Shown: positions 11,112 to 21,166, counted from the stretch's first letter. The stretch: 38,195 bases of DNA from Selenomonadaceae bacterium (GCA_017634675.1 JAGBMX010000156.1:1-38195); one strand, 5' to 3'. Numbers and translations: made by a program. The notes: generated from the letters alone by a model not told the origin.

Positions 11112-12758
11112 TTATTCGGGTTTAATTCTACTTACGGCTTCGGAGAGCGGCGGTATAATTTGTTTTTTCCGGCTCATTACGCCGGGGAGGTACATATGGT
11201 TGCCTTCGATCTCTTTTCTAAACGCCTCGCTGACAAGAGTTCTGGGCGAGCCTGTAAAGAGAAGATAAGTCCCCTCTTCGATAATGTTTGTAACCATAAC
11301 GAGAGAAAGGTCGAAACCTTCCTTCTCACAAAGCGCCGCCATACTGTCCACAATTTCTTGCTCGATGTCCATGACTTCCTTCGTGTCCATAACGGAAATC
11401 TGGCTGACGATAACTCTGTAATCCCCTATCTTGAATTCCTTCATGTCGTTCTTCACAATCTCGGAAGGAGTCATGTCTCCAATGCCGGAACCCGCTTTTA
11501 ACATCTGAAGCCCATAGTCGTTAATATCCACTTCGGCGATTTTAGCAAGTTTCTCCGCCGTTTTCTTGTCGTATTCCGTGCAAGTGGGGGATTTAAAGAG
11601 TACGGTATCTGAAATTATCGCCGAAAGCAAAAGTCCCGCGATGGAAGGAGGAATATCCACGTCATGCCGCCAGTGCATATTTGCGACAATGGTCGCCGTG
11701 CATCCGACAGGTTCCTGATGAGTGTATATAGGTTCGCTGGTTTGCATACCGCCAAGTCGGTGATGGTCGATAATTTCGATTATTTTCGCTTCTTCAATAC
11801 CGTCAACGGCTTGACTTCTCTCGTTGTGGTCAACCAAAATCACCCGTTCGCGCTCCGGAATCATAAGCGCATCGCGACTTACAAGACCGATTAAGCGATT
11901 GTTTTCAACAACAGGGTAATTCCTGAAATTCGTTTCGTCCATTGTGCCTTTTATATCGCTTAATAAATCAAGAGGCTTAAACGAAACGGGGGCTTCGTGC
12001 ATTATGCGGCGAATGGGTACGCATTGATTTATAAGCCGCGCCGCCGTGTATGTATCGTAAGGGGTGCTTAAAATGAAGATGTTTTTCTTTTTGCCTTCAT
12101 CTATGACGGCAGGCGAAACTTGTCCGCCGCCCGTCACCACAAGACAGGAAATATCTTGGGCCAAGCATACGAGCAAAGTTTCCTCATGGCGATCGCCAAC
12201 CAAAACTATATCGTTCTTTCCAATTTTGGATTTTATGGTAGCGACGCTACCCGCCGCTATTTTAACAGCGCCTTCGATAAAGTCGCTGTCAACTCCCGCA
12301 GTTAAAATATTTGCGTCTACGGCGCTTATGATGTCCCTGTACCTTACGCGCATATCGGCAAGGTTTTGCATACCAAGCTCTTGGAAATATCTCTGCGCCA
12401 AGTCGCTGACCGTGACGATGCCGACCAGAAGCCCTTTGCTATCCGTCACGGGAACGGATTTTAAATCGTTTTCCCGCATTATCTCGCCTAAGCGATGAAG
12501 CGTGTCGTGCTGATGGACAACAATGGTGCAGTCAAGGGCGATGTCTTTGACCCTCGGATAAAAATCCGATATTAAAAGGGGGCTTTCCACTTTAAAGTAT
12601 TCAAGGGCAAACTTCGTTTCGGCGTTCACTTTGCCGGCTCTTGCCGCCACCACGTTTTCGCCCAAGGCTTTTTTCAGATGAGCGTAACCTATTGCGGAAC
12701 AAATAGAGTCGGTATCGGGGTTTCTGTGTCCAAGACAATATATGGGTTTTTCCTGCAT
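11112..12758 (-). CDS. Manganese-dependent (family II) inorganic pyrophosphatase with CBS and DRTGG insert
   Basis: Hydrolyses pyrophosphate in the cytoplasm. The DHH-type catalytic domain is visible as GHRNPDTDS (10-18), VDHNER (about 309) and IIDHH (329-333), followed by a DHHA2 domain to residue 548. Between the first and second catalytic motifs sits a nucleotide-sensing insert: CBS motif (about 72-125), DRTGG-like domain (about 150-245) and second CBS (about 250-300). This matches the regulated CBS-PPases, which adenine nucleotides control allosterically. I chose the ATG at 12758 because AAAGGAGG lies 9 bases upstream; a longer in-frame reading to 12818 adds 20 residues with no homology-like character. 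It is transcribed alone on the minus strand. Confidence 0.93.
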   Translation of the reverse strand: MQEKPIYCLGHRNPDTDSICSAIGYAHLKKALGENVVAARAGKVNAETKFALEYFKVESPLLISDFYPRVKDIALDCTIVVHQHDTLHRLGEIMRENDLKSVPVTDSKGLLVGIVTVSDLAQRYFQELGMQNLADMRVRYRDIISAVDANILTAGVDSDFIEGAVKIAAGSVATIKSKIGKNDIVLVGDRHEETLLVCLAQDISCLVVTGGGQVSPAVIDEGKKKNIFILSTPYDTYTAARLINQCVPIRRIMHEAPVSFKPLDLLSDIKGTMDETNFRNYPVVENNRLIGLVSRDALMIPERERVILVDHNERSQAVDGIEEAKIIEIIDHHRLGGMQTSEPIYTHQEPVGCTATIVANMHWRHDVDIPPSIAGLLLSAIISDTVLFKSPTCTEYDKKTAEKLAKIAEVDINDYGLQMLKAGSGIGDMTPSEIVKNDMKEFKIGDYRVIVSQISVMDTKEVMDIEQEIVDSMAALCEKEGFDLSLVMVTNIIEEGTYLLFTGSPRTLVSEAFRKEIEGNHMYLPGVMSRKKQIIPPLSEAVSRIKPE

Positions 12759-12974
12759 GAGAGAAATCCTCCTTTTAGTAAATACCAATATCCTATTTAC
12801 AAAAATAGTTTCTAGCAAAAATTTATTTTCCCTTTAATTTTTTTAAATTGACCTAGGGCTTGTTTAAAATTTTTCTCTTGCAGGAAATTTGAATCTGATA
12901 CCACAACATTAACGCTTAAATGCGAAAAAGAAACCTATATCTTAGTACGGGAGGCTCAAAGGCACGAAAAATTA

Positions 12975-14711
12975 TCAAGGTAAAGCAAGATATTGCTTGA
13001 GCAATTCTTCGTCGGCGTTTATGGCAATGGTTTTTTGATGGGTAAAGATAACAAAGCCCGGTTTGCTGCCGCTTGGTTTTTTTATATAGCGACACTCCAC
13101 CGTGTCAACGGGTACGTTGGTAGAACCTTTTGCCTTGCTAAAATGCACCGCAAGATTGCCCGCTAAAAGTAAGGTTTCTTCTTTGACTTTTTCTCCGTTA
13201 GTTCTTATTATAACGTGGGATCCGGGAATGTCTTTGGTATGCAGCCATAAATCGTGCGGCGCAGCCGTTTTGGTGGTAAGCGTATCGTTTTGAGCGTTGT
13301 TTTTTCCGACCAAAATGACGGTGCCATCCTGAGCAACGAAGGAGAAAGGCGCCGCAATCTTTTCCTTTGTCTTCTTAGTCGCTCGCTCTTTTAGATAATT
13401 GCCCTCAACAAGTTCGCGCTGCACATCATCTATTTCCGCCAGCGTGGAGCAAAAGGCAAGGGAGTTTTCAACGCTTTCCAAATATGCAATCTCATCTGCG
13501 TTCTTTTGAATTTGCTCAGTCAAGAAAATCTTTGCTCGCTTCAACTTATCATATTTTTTATAATAGTTTTGCATATTGGCAAGTAAAGTTATACGCTTAT
13601 CAAGAGTAATCTCAACAGTTTCGCCGCTCGGGGAATATATGTTCTTCACACGAATTTTGGAGTCTGCATGATCCTTAAACTCATATTGATAAGTCATCAA
13701 ATTGTCGGCTTTTATTTTGTAAGTTTCAGCGTTTTCCGCATCGCTTAACTCTTTATTTAGCTTGCGCAATTTGTTCTTAGCCCGGGACAACTCGTTTTTG
13801 ACCAATTTTTGAAATCTCTCTTTATCGGGCGGCGTATAGCTGTATGTAAGCTCTGCCGCCTTATCCAGCAGCTGACTCATAGTATCAAAAGCAAGAGTCT
13901 TGGCCTTTAATTCGTAGTGGATGGGTATAGCCGCCAATCCCAAAGGCTTGTTGTTGTCGTTTAGGATGATGGTCGGGCGATTGGCGCTCTTTACTTCCGC
14001 CAATGCGGACGCTATTGATTCAAAATCCGCCGCATCAAGTTCATTTATGGATATATCGGGAGATAATCCGGCCAAATACGCGGTTTCCTTCGCATGAAGC
14101 GGACCGAAGCCTTGTATTGTGTTTATGAGGGCTGACAAAAGGTTGCTGTCAACCTCTGCTTTTAGCCTGTCGATGATGGTTTGAACAGTTTCTTCCCTAA
14201 GATTCAGTTTATTTTGAGGCTCGGGCGGCGCGTACTCGTGACCTTGCAGGATAACCCTGCTCTTGCTTCTTCCGGAGCCTACCTTACGCAGAGCGTCTAT
14301 TACGATATTTTCTTCGGTTAAGATAATGTTGCTATTCTTGCCCATAAGCTCGACAATTATGGTTTTTACCGCAATTTTGCCACCTTGACCTAACGTATCC
14401 ACATCGATTTCTATAATGCGTTCGCCTTTTCGTTCACGCACGGCGGAAATCCGTCCCGATTCCAACTGTTTCCTTAAAACCATGCAGAACATAGGCGGCT
14501 CTTTTGGATTTTCAAGGCTATTATTCGTTATATAAACCGATGGATTCTGCGGAGCCGCCGATATTGAGAGCAGTAGATTTTCTCCGGGTTTTCGGAGGGA
14601 GAGATAGATTATATTCTTGCAAGGCTGCGTAATCTTGTCGATTCTGGCAAAAACCAACGCAGCGTTTAGTTCCTGTGCCAAAGGCAACACGGAAAATCCT
14701 TCCAAATTCAT
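12975..14711 (-). CDS. rqcH: NFACT-family ribosome quality control factor RqcH (FbpA-like)
   Basis: Binds obstructed 50S subunits and recruits tRNA-Ala to add C-terminal alanine tails to stalled peptides; older annotation calls it fibronectin-binding protein. The NFACT-N domain occupies about 1-220 (MFCMVLRKQLESGRI), two coiled-coil arms cover about 300-430, and the NFACT-R domain has DLWLHTKDIPGSHVII at 487-502. Length 578 is normal. The D-R pair reported as important in NFACT-N appears here as E97-R98 (KGERIIEI), a conservative change. The protein ends 216 bases downstream of the pyrophosphatase start and follows the HTH gene by 6 bases, so the two are co-transcribed. Confidence 0.9.
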   Translation of the reverse strand: MNLEGFSVLPLAQELNAALVFARIDKITQPCKNIIYLSLRKPGENLLLSISAAPQNPSVYITNNSLENPKEPPMFCMVLRKQLESGRISAVRERKGERIIEIDVDTLGQGGKIAVKTIIVELMGKNSNIILTEENIVIDALRKVGSGRSKSRVILQGHEYAPPEPQNKLNLREETVQTIIDRLKAEVDSNLLSALINTIQGFGPLHAKETAYLAGLSPDISINELDAADFESIASALAEVKSANRPTIILNDNNKPLGLAAIPIHYELKAKTLAFDTMSQLLDKAAELTYSYTPPDKERFQKLVKNELSRAKNKLRKLNKELSDAENAETYKIKADNLMTYQYEFKDHADSKIRVKNIYSPSGETVEITLDKRITLLANMQNYYKKYDKLKRAKIFLTEQIQKNADEIAYLESVENSLAFCSTLAEIDDVQRELVEGNYLKERATKKTKEKIAAPFSFVAQDGTVILVGKNNAQNDTLTTKTAAPHDLWLHTKDIPGSHVIIRTNGEKVKEETLLLAGNLAVHFSKAKGSTNVPVDTVECRYIKKPSGSKPGFVIFTHQKTIAINADEELLKQYLALP

Positions 14712-14717
14712 GATTCG

Positions 14718-15320
14718 TTACGGCATCTGCTGCAAAAAGGATTTTTGAATCTCAAGATCTTTAATTCCCTTATTGATGTGATTTCTTTCTAATTTTAGAT
14801 TCAAGAGTTCCTTTTGCTCTTTCAATTTTTCTTTGTCAGAGGACGCAGTCTGAACTTTCACCGTCTGATACTCGATTTTTATGTCAAAGTCTTCCATCTC
14901 TGCCTGTAGCCGTTCTATTACCTTGTCAACAAGAGATGAATTTTTAAGTTCCGCCAAGAATTCCATAGTTTCATCGCTGAGTTCTCCCGATTTTTCCCCG
15001 TCTTTTTCGGTGAAGAGCGTGCTTAAAGCGTTGTTAAAAGCGTCTTCCGCCAAAGAATCTTCAACGCCTTTTGTAAGAATATTTTTGGTTATCACAACCG
15101 GAGCTTTGGCTTTCGTATTCTTCTTCTTGGGGCCTCTCTTTTTTGGCTTGCGTTCTTTCAAATATCTTTGCAATTCTTCTTCGGTTATCTTATATCCTTC
15201 TTTTCTGGAAATATACTCAGCCGCTATGTCTTTGCTCTTTATCTTGCGACGAATGGTAATATCGCTGACGCCTAAAAACTTTGCGGCTTCCTTCACATTG
15301 TAAACTTTACTGCTGGACAT
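14718..15320 (-). CDS. Small excisionase/MerR-type HTH protein with basic linker and coiled coil
   Basis: The N-terminal 50-odd residues form a helix-turn-helix of the excisionase/MerR type (VYNVKEAAKFLGVSDITIRRKI ... GYKITEEELQRYL). A strongly basic linker follows (KPKKRGPKKK), then an acidic middle and a heptad-rich coiled coil (about 125-195). I chose the ATG at 15320 because AAGGAG lies 10 bases upstream; the TTG nine bases earlier is too close to that site. It has its own near-consensus promoter and is followed after 6 bases by rqcH. It could be a DNA-binding regulator of this transcription unit; no specific function is recognised. Confidence 0.75.
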   Translation of the reverse strand: MSSSKVYNVKEAAKFLGVSDITIRRKIKSKDIAAEYISRKEGYKITEEELQRYLKERKPKKRGPKKKNTKAKAPVVITKNILTKGVEDSLAEDAFNNALSTLFTEKDGEKSGELSDETMEFLAELKNSSLVDKVIERLQAEMEDFDIKIEYQTVKVQTASSDKEKLKEQKELLNLKLERNHINKGIKDLEIQKSFLQQMP

Positions 15321-15354
15321 GATGATCAATCTCCTTTGTTATTATTTCTTGCTT

Positions 15355-15384
15355 ATTATATTATACAATATCATAAAATGTCAA
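15355..15384 (-). promoter_or_regulatory. Consensus promoter of the HTH-rqcH unit
   Basis: Minus strand: TTGACA (15379-15384), 18 bases, TATAAT (15355-15360). An overlapping second TATAAT occurs at 15360-15365 with 13-base spacing. Both hexamers match the sigma-A consensus exactly, and the HTH start is about 35 bases downstream. Confidence 0.75.
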
Positions 15385-15420
15385 TTGACCGTAAAAAAAA
15401 AGGTACCCCAAACATCACTC

Positions 15421-15449
15421 TTGCAAATTCTTTCGCTAAAGGCTAAAAT
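15421..15449 (+). promoter_or_regulatory. Promoter of the miaB-mutS-mutL-PHP operon
   Basis: TTGCAA (15421-15426), 17 bases, TAAAAT (15444-15449), 55 bases before the GTG start of miaB. It diverges from the HTH promoter within a 184-base gap. Confidence 0.6.
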
Positions 15450-15504
15450 ACACATATAAAATAAACATAAACAAAAAGCTAACGTCAAACCGGGAGGTTA
15501 ATAA

Positions 15505-16800
15505 GTGGAAAGATTTTTTTTGCAGGTGTACGGGTGTCAGATGAATGTTGCGGAAGGGGAAAGTATCAGAAAAATTTTATCATCAAGAGGATATTCGGAA
15601 ACGACAGATATGAAAAACGCTGATGCGATAATACTTCATACTTGTTGCGTACGCGAAACTGCCGAAGAAAAGATTTACGGCAAAATAGGCGAGATAAAGG
15701 GATTAAAGCGCGAGAATCCGGAGCTTATAGTCGGGGTTACGGGTTGCATGGCGCAAAAAGAGGGAGAAAACCTCTTTAAACGGGCGAAACATATTGATTT
15801 TGCGCTTGGTCCCGGTGAGATCGGGAAAATCGGTCGGGTTATAGACGATGTGAAAGAACACAGAAAGAAATTTTTGGGACAGGATTTAAAAGATTACGAC
15901 GCCGTTCCCGTTGCAACGGGAAAAGCTTCGATATTTGTGCCTATAATGACGGGTTGCAATAATTTCTGCTCGTATTGTATCGTGCCGTATACCAGAGGAC
16001 GAGAGCGCAGCAGAGAATTTGACGATGTATTGGCGGATATACAAAGTGCGGTACAAGGCGGCGCAAAGGAGGTTACTCTTTTAGGGCAAAATGTCAATTC
16101 GTATGGCAAAGATCTAAAGAGTAAGGATTTTTCGGATTTGTTAAGCGCGGCGGACAAAGTCGAAGGACTTTGTCGGCTTAGGTTTATGACAAGCCATCCA
16201 AAAGATTTATCCGATAAGTTAATAGATACGATGGCGGCGAGCGAACATATTGCGCCGCATCTACATTTGCCGATGCAACACGCATCTAATCGCATACTTA
16301 AAGCTATGAACCGAAACTATACCAAGGAACGCTATTTTTCTCTCATAGAAAAAATAAGAGGAAAAATGCCGAATATTTCCGTTACAACGGATTTAATCGT
16401 GGGTTTCCCCGGGGAAACGGAAGAAGATTTTGAAGAACTCTTAAAATTCCTCGATATTGTGAAATGGGACGCGGCTTATACCTTTATATATTCAAAACGC
16501 AGCGGAACTCCCGCGGCAGAAATGGATGAACAGGTATCCGAAGAAGTAAAGCGCAAACGGCTCTCTAAGCTGATGGATAAGGAAAACGAGATAAGTCTTG
16601 CATCAAACAGAAAGTTTTTGGGAAAAGTCGTGTCGGTTCTGGTTGAAGGCGAAAGCAAGGAAGAAAAGGTTTATCAGGGACGGACGGGAGAAAACAAGCT
16701 GACGCTGTTTGAAAGGACAGACGAAAATCCGGGAGATATTGTGAACGTGAAGATAACTGAAGCCAAGACTTGGCACTTAAAGGGAGAACGGATAAGATGA
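15505..16800 (+). CDS. miaB: tRNA-2-methylthio-N6-dimethylallyladenosine synthase MiaB
   Basis: Radical-SAM methylthiotransferase acting on i6A37 of tRNAs. The N-terminal UPF0004 domain carries the cysteines that bind the auxiliary cluster (C11, C47/C48, C81), the radical-SAM CxxxCxxC is C151-C155-C158 (GCNNFCSYC), and a TRAM domain closes the protein (about 370-431). Length 431 is typical. It starts with GTG behind GGGAGG. The stop overlaps the mutS start (ATGA). The miaB-mutS-mutL order is common in Bacillota. MtaB/RimO-type relatives are less likely given the motif spacing and the neighbours. Confidence 0.94.
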   Translation: MERFFLQVYGCQMNVAEGESIRKILSSRGYSETTDMKNADAIILHTCCVRETAEEKIYGKIGEIKGLKRENPELIVGVTGCMAQKEGENLFKRAKHIDFALGPGEIGKIGRVIDDVKEHRKKFLGQDLKDYDAVPVATGKASIFVPIMTGCNNFCSYCIVPYTRGRERSREFDDVLADIQSAVQGGAKEVTLLGQNVNSYGKDLKSKDFSDLLSAADKVEGLCRLRFMTSHPKDLSDKLIDTMAASEHIAPHLHLPMQHASNRILKAMNRNYTKERYFSLIEKIRGKMPNISVTTDLIVGFPGETEEDFEELLKFLDIVKWDAAYTFIYSKRSGTPAAEMDEQVSEEVKRKRLSKLMDKENEISLASNRKFLGKVVSVLVEGESKEEKVYQGRTGENKLTLFERTDENPGDIVNVKITEAKTWHLKGERIR

Positions 16801-19358
16801 CGGAGGAAAAGCTGACTCCAATGATGGAGCAGTATTTTGAAGCCAAGAAAAAGAACCCGGAGGCGATTTTGTTTTTCAGACTCGGGGATTTTTACGAAAT
16901 GTTTTTCGAAGATGCAAAAATCGCCTCGGGCGAATTAAATTTGACACTCACCGGAAGAGCCGGCGCAAACGATAAGACCCCCATGTGCGGCGTGCCGTAC
17001 ATGAGCGTTGACGGTTATATCGAAAAACTTGTGAAAAAGGGATACAAGGTAGCGATTGCGGAGCAAATAGGCGACCCAAAGGCAAAGGGGCTGACAAAGC
17101 GGGAAGTGGTACGAGTCGTTACCCCCGGTACCCTTATGACCGAAGGCGGACTGAATGATGCAAAAAACAATTATATCGCCCTTATTATCGAAGAAAAAGA
17201 TACCATAGCCCTTGCCGGGGGGGACATATCCACGGGAGAGTGCTTTTACGGCGTATATAACGGAACGGAAAGATTAATGGATGCGCTGTTCTCCCTTGAA
17301 GCCAGCGAAATTTTAATATACGGCAAATGTTCTTTTATCGAGGAAATAGAAGATTTCATTCGTTTGCGTCAACCAAATACTGCGCTGACTTCAATTACGG
17401 CGACGGAAGACGAGTTGACCAAAGAGGATTTCCCGAACGGCGAAATGCCTGCGGAACCAATCGCAAAAAGGGCAGTCGGCGCTCTGTTGAAATATCTCAG
17501 AAATACTGCGGGGGAATTTCACCATATTTCCCACGTCTATGAAATCGAAGGAGAAAAATATCTTCAACTTGACACATATACCTTGCGGAATTTAGAGATA
17601 ACGAAAAACCTGCGCGACGGGGGAAAGGCGTCAACCTTGTTTGACGCTTTGGATTCTACCAAAACCCCTATGGGCAGTCGCCTTTTAAAACAATTTTTAG
17701 AACGGCCATTGCTGTCGATAAAAAGAATAGCGGACAGATTGGACGCCACGGAGGAATTTTTTGAGAATTTCGCCATGCGCGAGGATTTTTTTGCAGCAGC
17801 CAAAGAGATAAAAGATATGGAACGACTGCTCACAAGAATTTCCTTCGGTTCCGCAAAAGCGAGGGAGGTACTGCTCTTAAAGAACTCTCTTTTTGCATTG
17901 CCGAAACTAAAAAACGCCGTAGAAGACGCAAAGTCTAATTTAATAAAACAAGCGGCGGATGGCATCGGGGATTTTTCGGCGTTGGCGAAGAAAATAGACG
18001 ATACGGTTGAAGATGAAACAAGCGGCAGAATCGTCAAAGACGGGGTAAACGAGGAACTTGATTCATACAGAAAACTTGCGGGCGACAGCAAGGCTCTCCT
18101 ACAGGAAATGGAGGAAAAAGAGCGGGAAAAGACGGGGATTCGCGCTCTTAAAATCGGATATAACCGAGTTTTCGGATATTATATAGAGGTACGAAACAGC
18201 GGCAAAGATCTTATACCCGAATACTACGAAAGAAAACAGACTTTGGCAAATGCGGAAAGATATTCTACAAAAGAGTTAAAGGAGTTTGAAACCAAGATAT
18301 TAGGCGCGGAGGAAAAGGCGGCGCAGCTTGAAGAAGAAGTGTTCGCAGCCCTTATCCGAGAAATAGGCGAAAATTTAACGGCGTTACAAGAAACAGCGGC
18401 GGCTGTGGCAAAGATTGATGTTTTCGCCGCTTTTGCGGAAACGGCGGACCGCTATCGTTACGTTAGACCAAAGCTTTCGGTAAACGGGGAAATAATCGTT
18501 AAGGACGGACGACATCCGCTTGTGGAGCGGCTCTTAAAGCATGAAATATTTGTACCGAACGATACGAAATTGAATCATGCAAAAAATGAACTCTTGCTGA
18601 TTACCGGTCCAAACATGGCGGGCAAATCCACTTATATGCGACAAGTCGCTCTCATAGTCATAATGGCGCAAGCGGGTTCTTTCGTGCCTGCAGAAAGCGC
18701 AGTTATTACTCCCGTTGACAGAGTGTTTACAAGAATTGGAGCAAGCGACGATTTAATCGGCGGCGAGAGTACCTTTATGGTTGAGATGAAGGAAGTTTCT
18801 CATATCATTGCAAACGCCACGAGCAACAGCCTTATCGTCCTCGACGAGATAGGTCGAGGCACCAGCACCTACGACGGCATGAGCATAGCAAGAGCCGTGG
18901 CGGAGCACATTTCCGAAAAAATTCACGCCAAAACCCTTTTCGCTACTCATTATCACGAACTTACGTCAATGGAGGGTAACGGAATAAAAAATCTCTGCGT
19001 CGCTGTAAAGGAGCGGGACGGCGAAGTGGCGTTTATCCGTAGAATCGTTGAAGGCGCGGCGGATAAATCTTACGGAATACACGTTGGAAAATTGGCGGGT
19101 TTACCCGAAAGCGTGATAAAACGGGCGGAGATTATATTAAAAGAGCTTGAAAAAGAGCCGAAGCGTATCGCCGAAAAAAAATCTGCGCTAAAAGAAGATA
19201 AAGAGAAGAAGTCTGCCGAAAACATGGGCAATTTATTTGTGTCCGGCGTGTTGCGGGATTTAACGAAACTTGACTGTCTGTCCATGACTCCATTAGAAGC
19301 GATGAACACCCTCTTTAAGCTGCAAGAACAAGCTAGGAAGGAGATGGGTATAGGATGA
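16797..19358 (+). CDS. mutS: DNA mismatch repair ATPase MutS
   Basis: Recognises mismatches and small loops. Mismatch-binding motif FFRLGDFYEMFFEDA lies near residue 30, Walker A GPNMAGKST at 604-612, Walker B LDEIGRGTS from about 682, and ATHYHELTSME follows. From the ATG that overlaps the miaB stop the protein is 853 residues, full length. The longer reading to 16770 would lie inside miaB and is not needed; GGGAG precedes the chosen start. A G7 run (17217-17223) codes part of LAGGDIS and is the only G run of that length in the housekeeping genes. The stop overlaps the mutL ATG. Confidence 0.96.
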   Translation: MTEEKLTPMMEQYFEAKKKNPEAILFFRLGDFYEMFFEDAKIASGELNLTLTGRAGANDKTPMCGVPYMSVDGYIEKLVKKGYKVAIAEQIGDPKAKGLTKREVVRVVTPGTLMTEGGLNDAKNNYIALIIEEKDTIALAGGDISTGECFYGVYNGTERLMDALFSLEASEILIYGKCSFIEEIEDFIRLRQPNTALTSITATEDELTKEDFPNGEMPAEPIAKRAVGALLKYLRNTAGEFHHISHVYEIEGEKYLQLDTYTLRNLEITKNLRDGGKASTLFDALDSTKTPMGSRLLKQFLERPLLSIKRIADRLDATEEFFENFAMREDFFAAAKEIKDMERLLTRISFGSAKAREVLLLKNSLFALPKLKNAVEDAKSNLIKQAADGIGDFSALAKKIDDTVEDETSGRIVKDGVNEELDSYRKLAGDSKALLQEMEEKEREKTGIRALKIGYNRVFGYYIEVRNSGKDLIPEYYERKQTLANAERYSTKELKEFETKILGAEEKAAQLEEEVFAALIREIGENLTALQETAAAVAKIDVFAAFAETADRYRYVRPKLSVNGEIIVKDGRHPLVERLLKHEIFVPNDTKLNHAKNELLLITGPNMAGKSTYMRQVALIVIMAQAGSFVPAESAVITPVDRVFTRIGASDDLIGGESTFMVEMKEVSHIIANATSNSLIVLDEIGRGTSTYDGMSIARAVAEHISEKIHAKTLFATHYHELTSMEGNGIKNLCVAVKERDGEVAFIRRIVEGAADKSYGIHVGKLAGLPESVIKRAEIILKELEKEPKRIAEKKSALKEDKEKKSAENMGNLFVSGVLRDLTKLDCLSMTPLEAMNTLFKLQEQARKEMGIG

Positions 19359-21166
19359 AAATTGCGCTTTTGCCCGAAAGCGCCATAAACAAGATAGCCG
19401 CGGGGGAAGTGGTAGAGCGTCCCGCCTCGGTTGTGAAAGAATTGGTTGAAAACGCCATGGATGCGGGAGCGAAGTCAATAGAAGTGGAGATAGACGGCGG
19501 CGGCATCTCTCTTATTCGAGTCTCAGACGACGGCTTTGGCATGACGAAGGAAGACGCGAGAAACGCCATGCTTCGCCACGCCACAAGCAAATTGCGGGAC
19601 GCAGGCGACCTTATGAATTTAAAAACCATGGGCTTCCGCGGCGAGGCGCTGCCGACCATTGCCTCAGTTTCCCGCTTTTCTCTTTTAACCAGAACGAAGG
19701 ATGAGGAATTTGCCACTTTTGTTGAAGTTTTGGGAGGAAAACCCCCGACGGTAACGGAAGCCGGGGGCAGAGTCGGCACGACGGTAAAGGTTGAGGATCT
19801 TTTCTTCAATACCCCCGCGCGAAAAAAATTCTTAAAAACTCCTCGCACGGAACTGGTTAAGGCGCAAGATATCGTCGTAAAGTTATCCCTTGCAAGACCC
19901 GATATATCCTTTAAATTAAAAAGCGGCGGCAGAGAAGTCATGCGTACGCCCGGCATGGGCAGTTTGAAGGACGCCGTAAGAAGCGTTTACGGCGCGGAAA
20001 TTGCCGCTTCAATCATACCTCTTGATTTTTCCGAAGATGACGTTGAAATAAGGGGATATGTGTCTAAACCCAACGTACTTCGAAGCAGCAGAGCATGGCA
20101 AACTTTTATCGTAAACGGCAGAGTCATAGAGAACCGCGCCATGGCAAGAGCCATAGACAACGCTTATCGCGCTCTTAATCCCAACAGCGGCTATCCTTTT
20201 GCCGTAATTATCGTAAATCTTCCCTCAAATTCCGTTGACGTAAACGTACACCCGCAAAAAACCGAACTTAAGTTTGAGAATGAGAGTCAAATTTTCCACG
20301 GGGTATATCACGCCATAACGGATGCGGTAAACGAGGCGAGTCGCAATTTATCCTCCGTGGCGGTTGCTGCGGACGCTCCCAAGTTAAAACCTGAAACGGA
20401 GCCGACAACAGGGGAAAATCGTCTGTTTGTTTCAAAAACTACCGTTATAAAACCTACAATTCTTAGCGAACAACCAGACTCTGCTCCCGTAAATGAAATT
20501 GCAACGGGGCAATCTTCCTCTATAGAAACTGTTGAAAAAGGAAACGACAGCAGTCCGCAACAATATGAAAACAACATCGATACCGCAACAACGCCTTTTG
20601 TGATGCCAATCGGGCAAGTCGGCAGATGCTACATTATCGCAAAAGACGCTCACGGGCTTTACATCATAGACCAGCACGCGGCTCACGAACGAATACTGTT
20701 CGACAGGCTTTCAAGAGCGGCCGAAAATATTCCGGCGCAACAGCTTTTGGTGCATCTAATGCTGACGTTTAGCAAGCGAGAAGCCGAAACAATCGAAGAA
20801 AACCTGGAGCTTTTTTCCAAATTAGGTTTTACTTTAGTGCCGAGCGGGAAAATGGTATTTCGCCTGGTAGAAATTCCCGTAGACGTACCGATAGGCGAAG
20901 CGGAGGAAGCCCTTAGGGAAATTTTGGTAAATATTTTGGAAGCTCCCGAAGTAACGGCTGCAACCATAAGAGAAAAACTAATCGCCGTAACCGCTTGCCG
21001 GGGCGCGATAAAAGCGGGTGACGAGCTTAGCATAAAGCAAATGGCAACTCTTTTAAAAGAGCTGTCTGAAGCGGATCATCCATATACCTGCCCGCATGGC
21101 AGACCTACCATATTAAAGTTTTCCACGGGGGAACTTGACAAAATGTTTAAGAGGACGGGATTTTAA
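19355..21166 (+). CDS. mutL: DNA mismatch repair endonuclease MutL
   Basis: GHKL ATPase with nicking activity. The N-terminal ATPase motifs are complete (VKELVENAMDAGA, DDGFGM, GFRGEAL). The C-terminal endonuclease site is present as DQHAAHERILFD (439-450; the final acidic residue is D rather than the usual E), with ACR at 547-549 and CPHGRP at 579-584. The organism therefore uses a MutH-independent, nick-making MutL. The linker (about 340-420) is low in conservation. Length 603 is normal. It starts in an ATGA overlap with mutS. Confidence 0.96.
   Translation: MKIALLPESAINKIAAGEVVERPASVVKELVENAMDAGAKSIEVEIDGGGISLIRVSDDGFGMTKEDARNAMLRHATSKLRDAGDLMNLKTMGFRGEALPTIASVSRFSLLTRTKDEEFATFVEVLGGKPPTVTEAGGRVGTTVKVEDLFFNTPARKKFLKTPRTELVKAQDIVVKLSLARPDISFKLKSGGREVMRTPGMGSLKDAVRSVYGAEIAASIIPLDFSEDDVEIRGYVSKPNVLRSSRAWQTFIVNGRVIENRAMARAIDNAYRALNPNSGYPFAVIIVNLPSNSVDVNVHPQKTELKFENESQIFHGVYHAITDAVNEASRNLSSVAVAADAPKLKPETEPTTGENRLFVSKTTVIKPTILSEQPDSAPVNEIATGQSSSIETVEKGNDSSPQQYENNIDTATTPFVMPIGQVGRCYIIAKDAHGLYIIDQHAAHERILFDRLSRAAENIPAQQLLVHLMLTFSKREAETIEENLELFSKLGFTLVPSGKMVFRLVEIPVDVPIGEAEEALREILVNILEAPEVTAATIREKLIAVTACRGAIKAGDELSIKQMATLLKELSEADHPYTCPHGRPTILKFSTGELDKMFKRTGF

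Noticed and set aside
12759..12818. Extra 20 residues at the start of the pyrophosphatase
   Set aside because: The AAAGGAGG site points to the ATG at 12758, where the usual family N-terminus begins.
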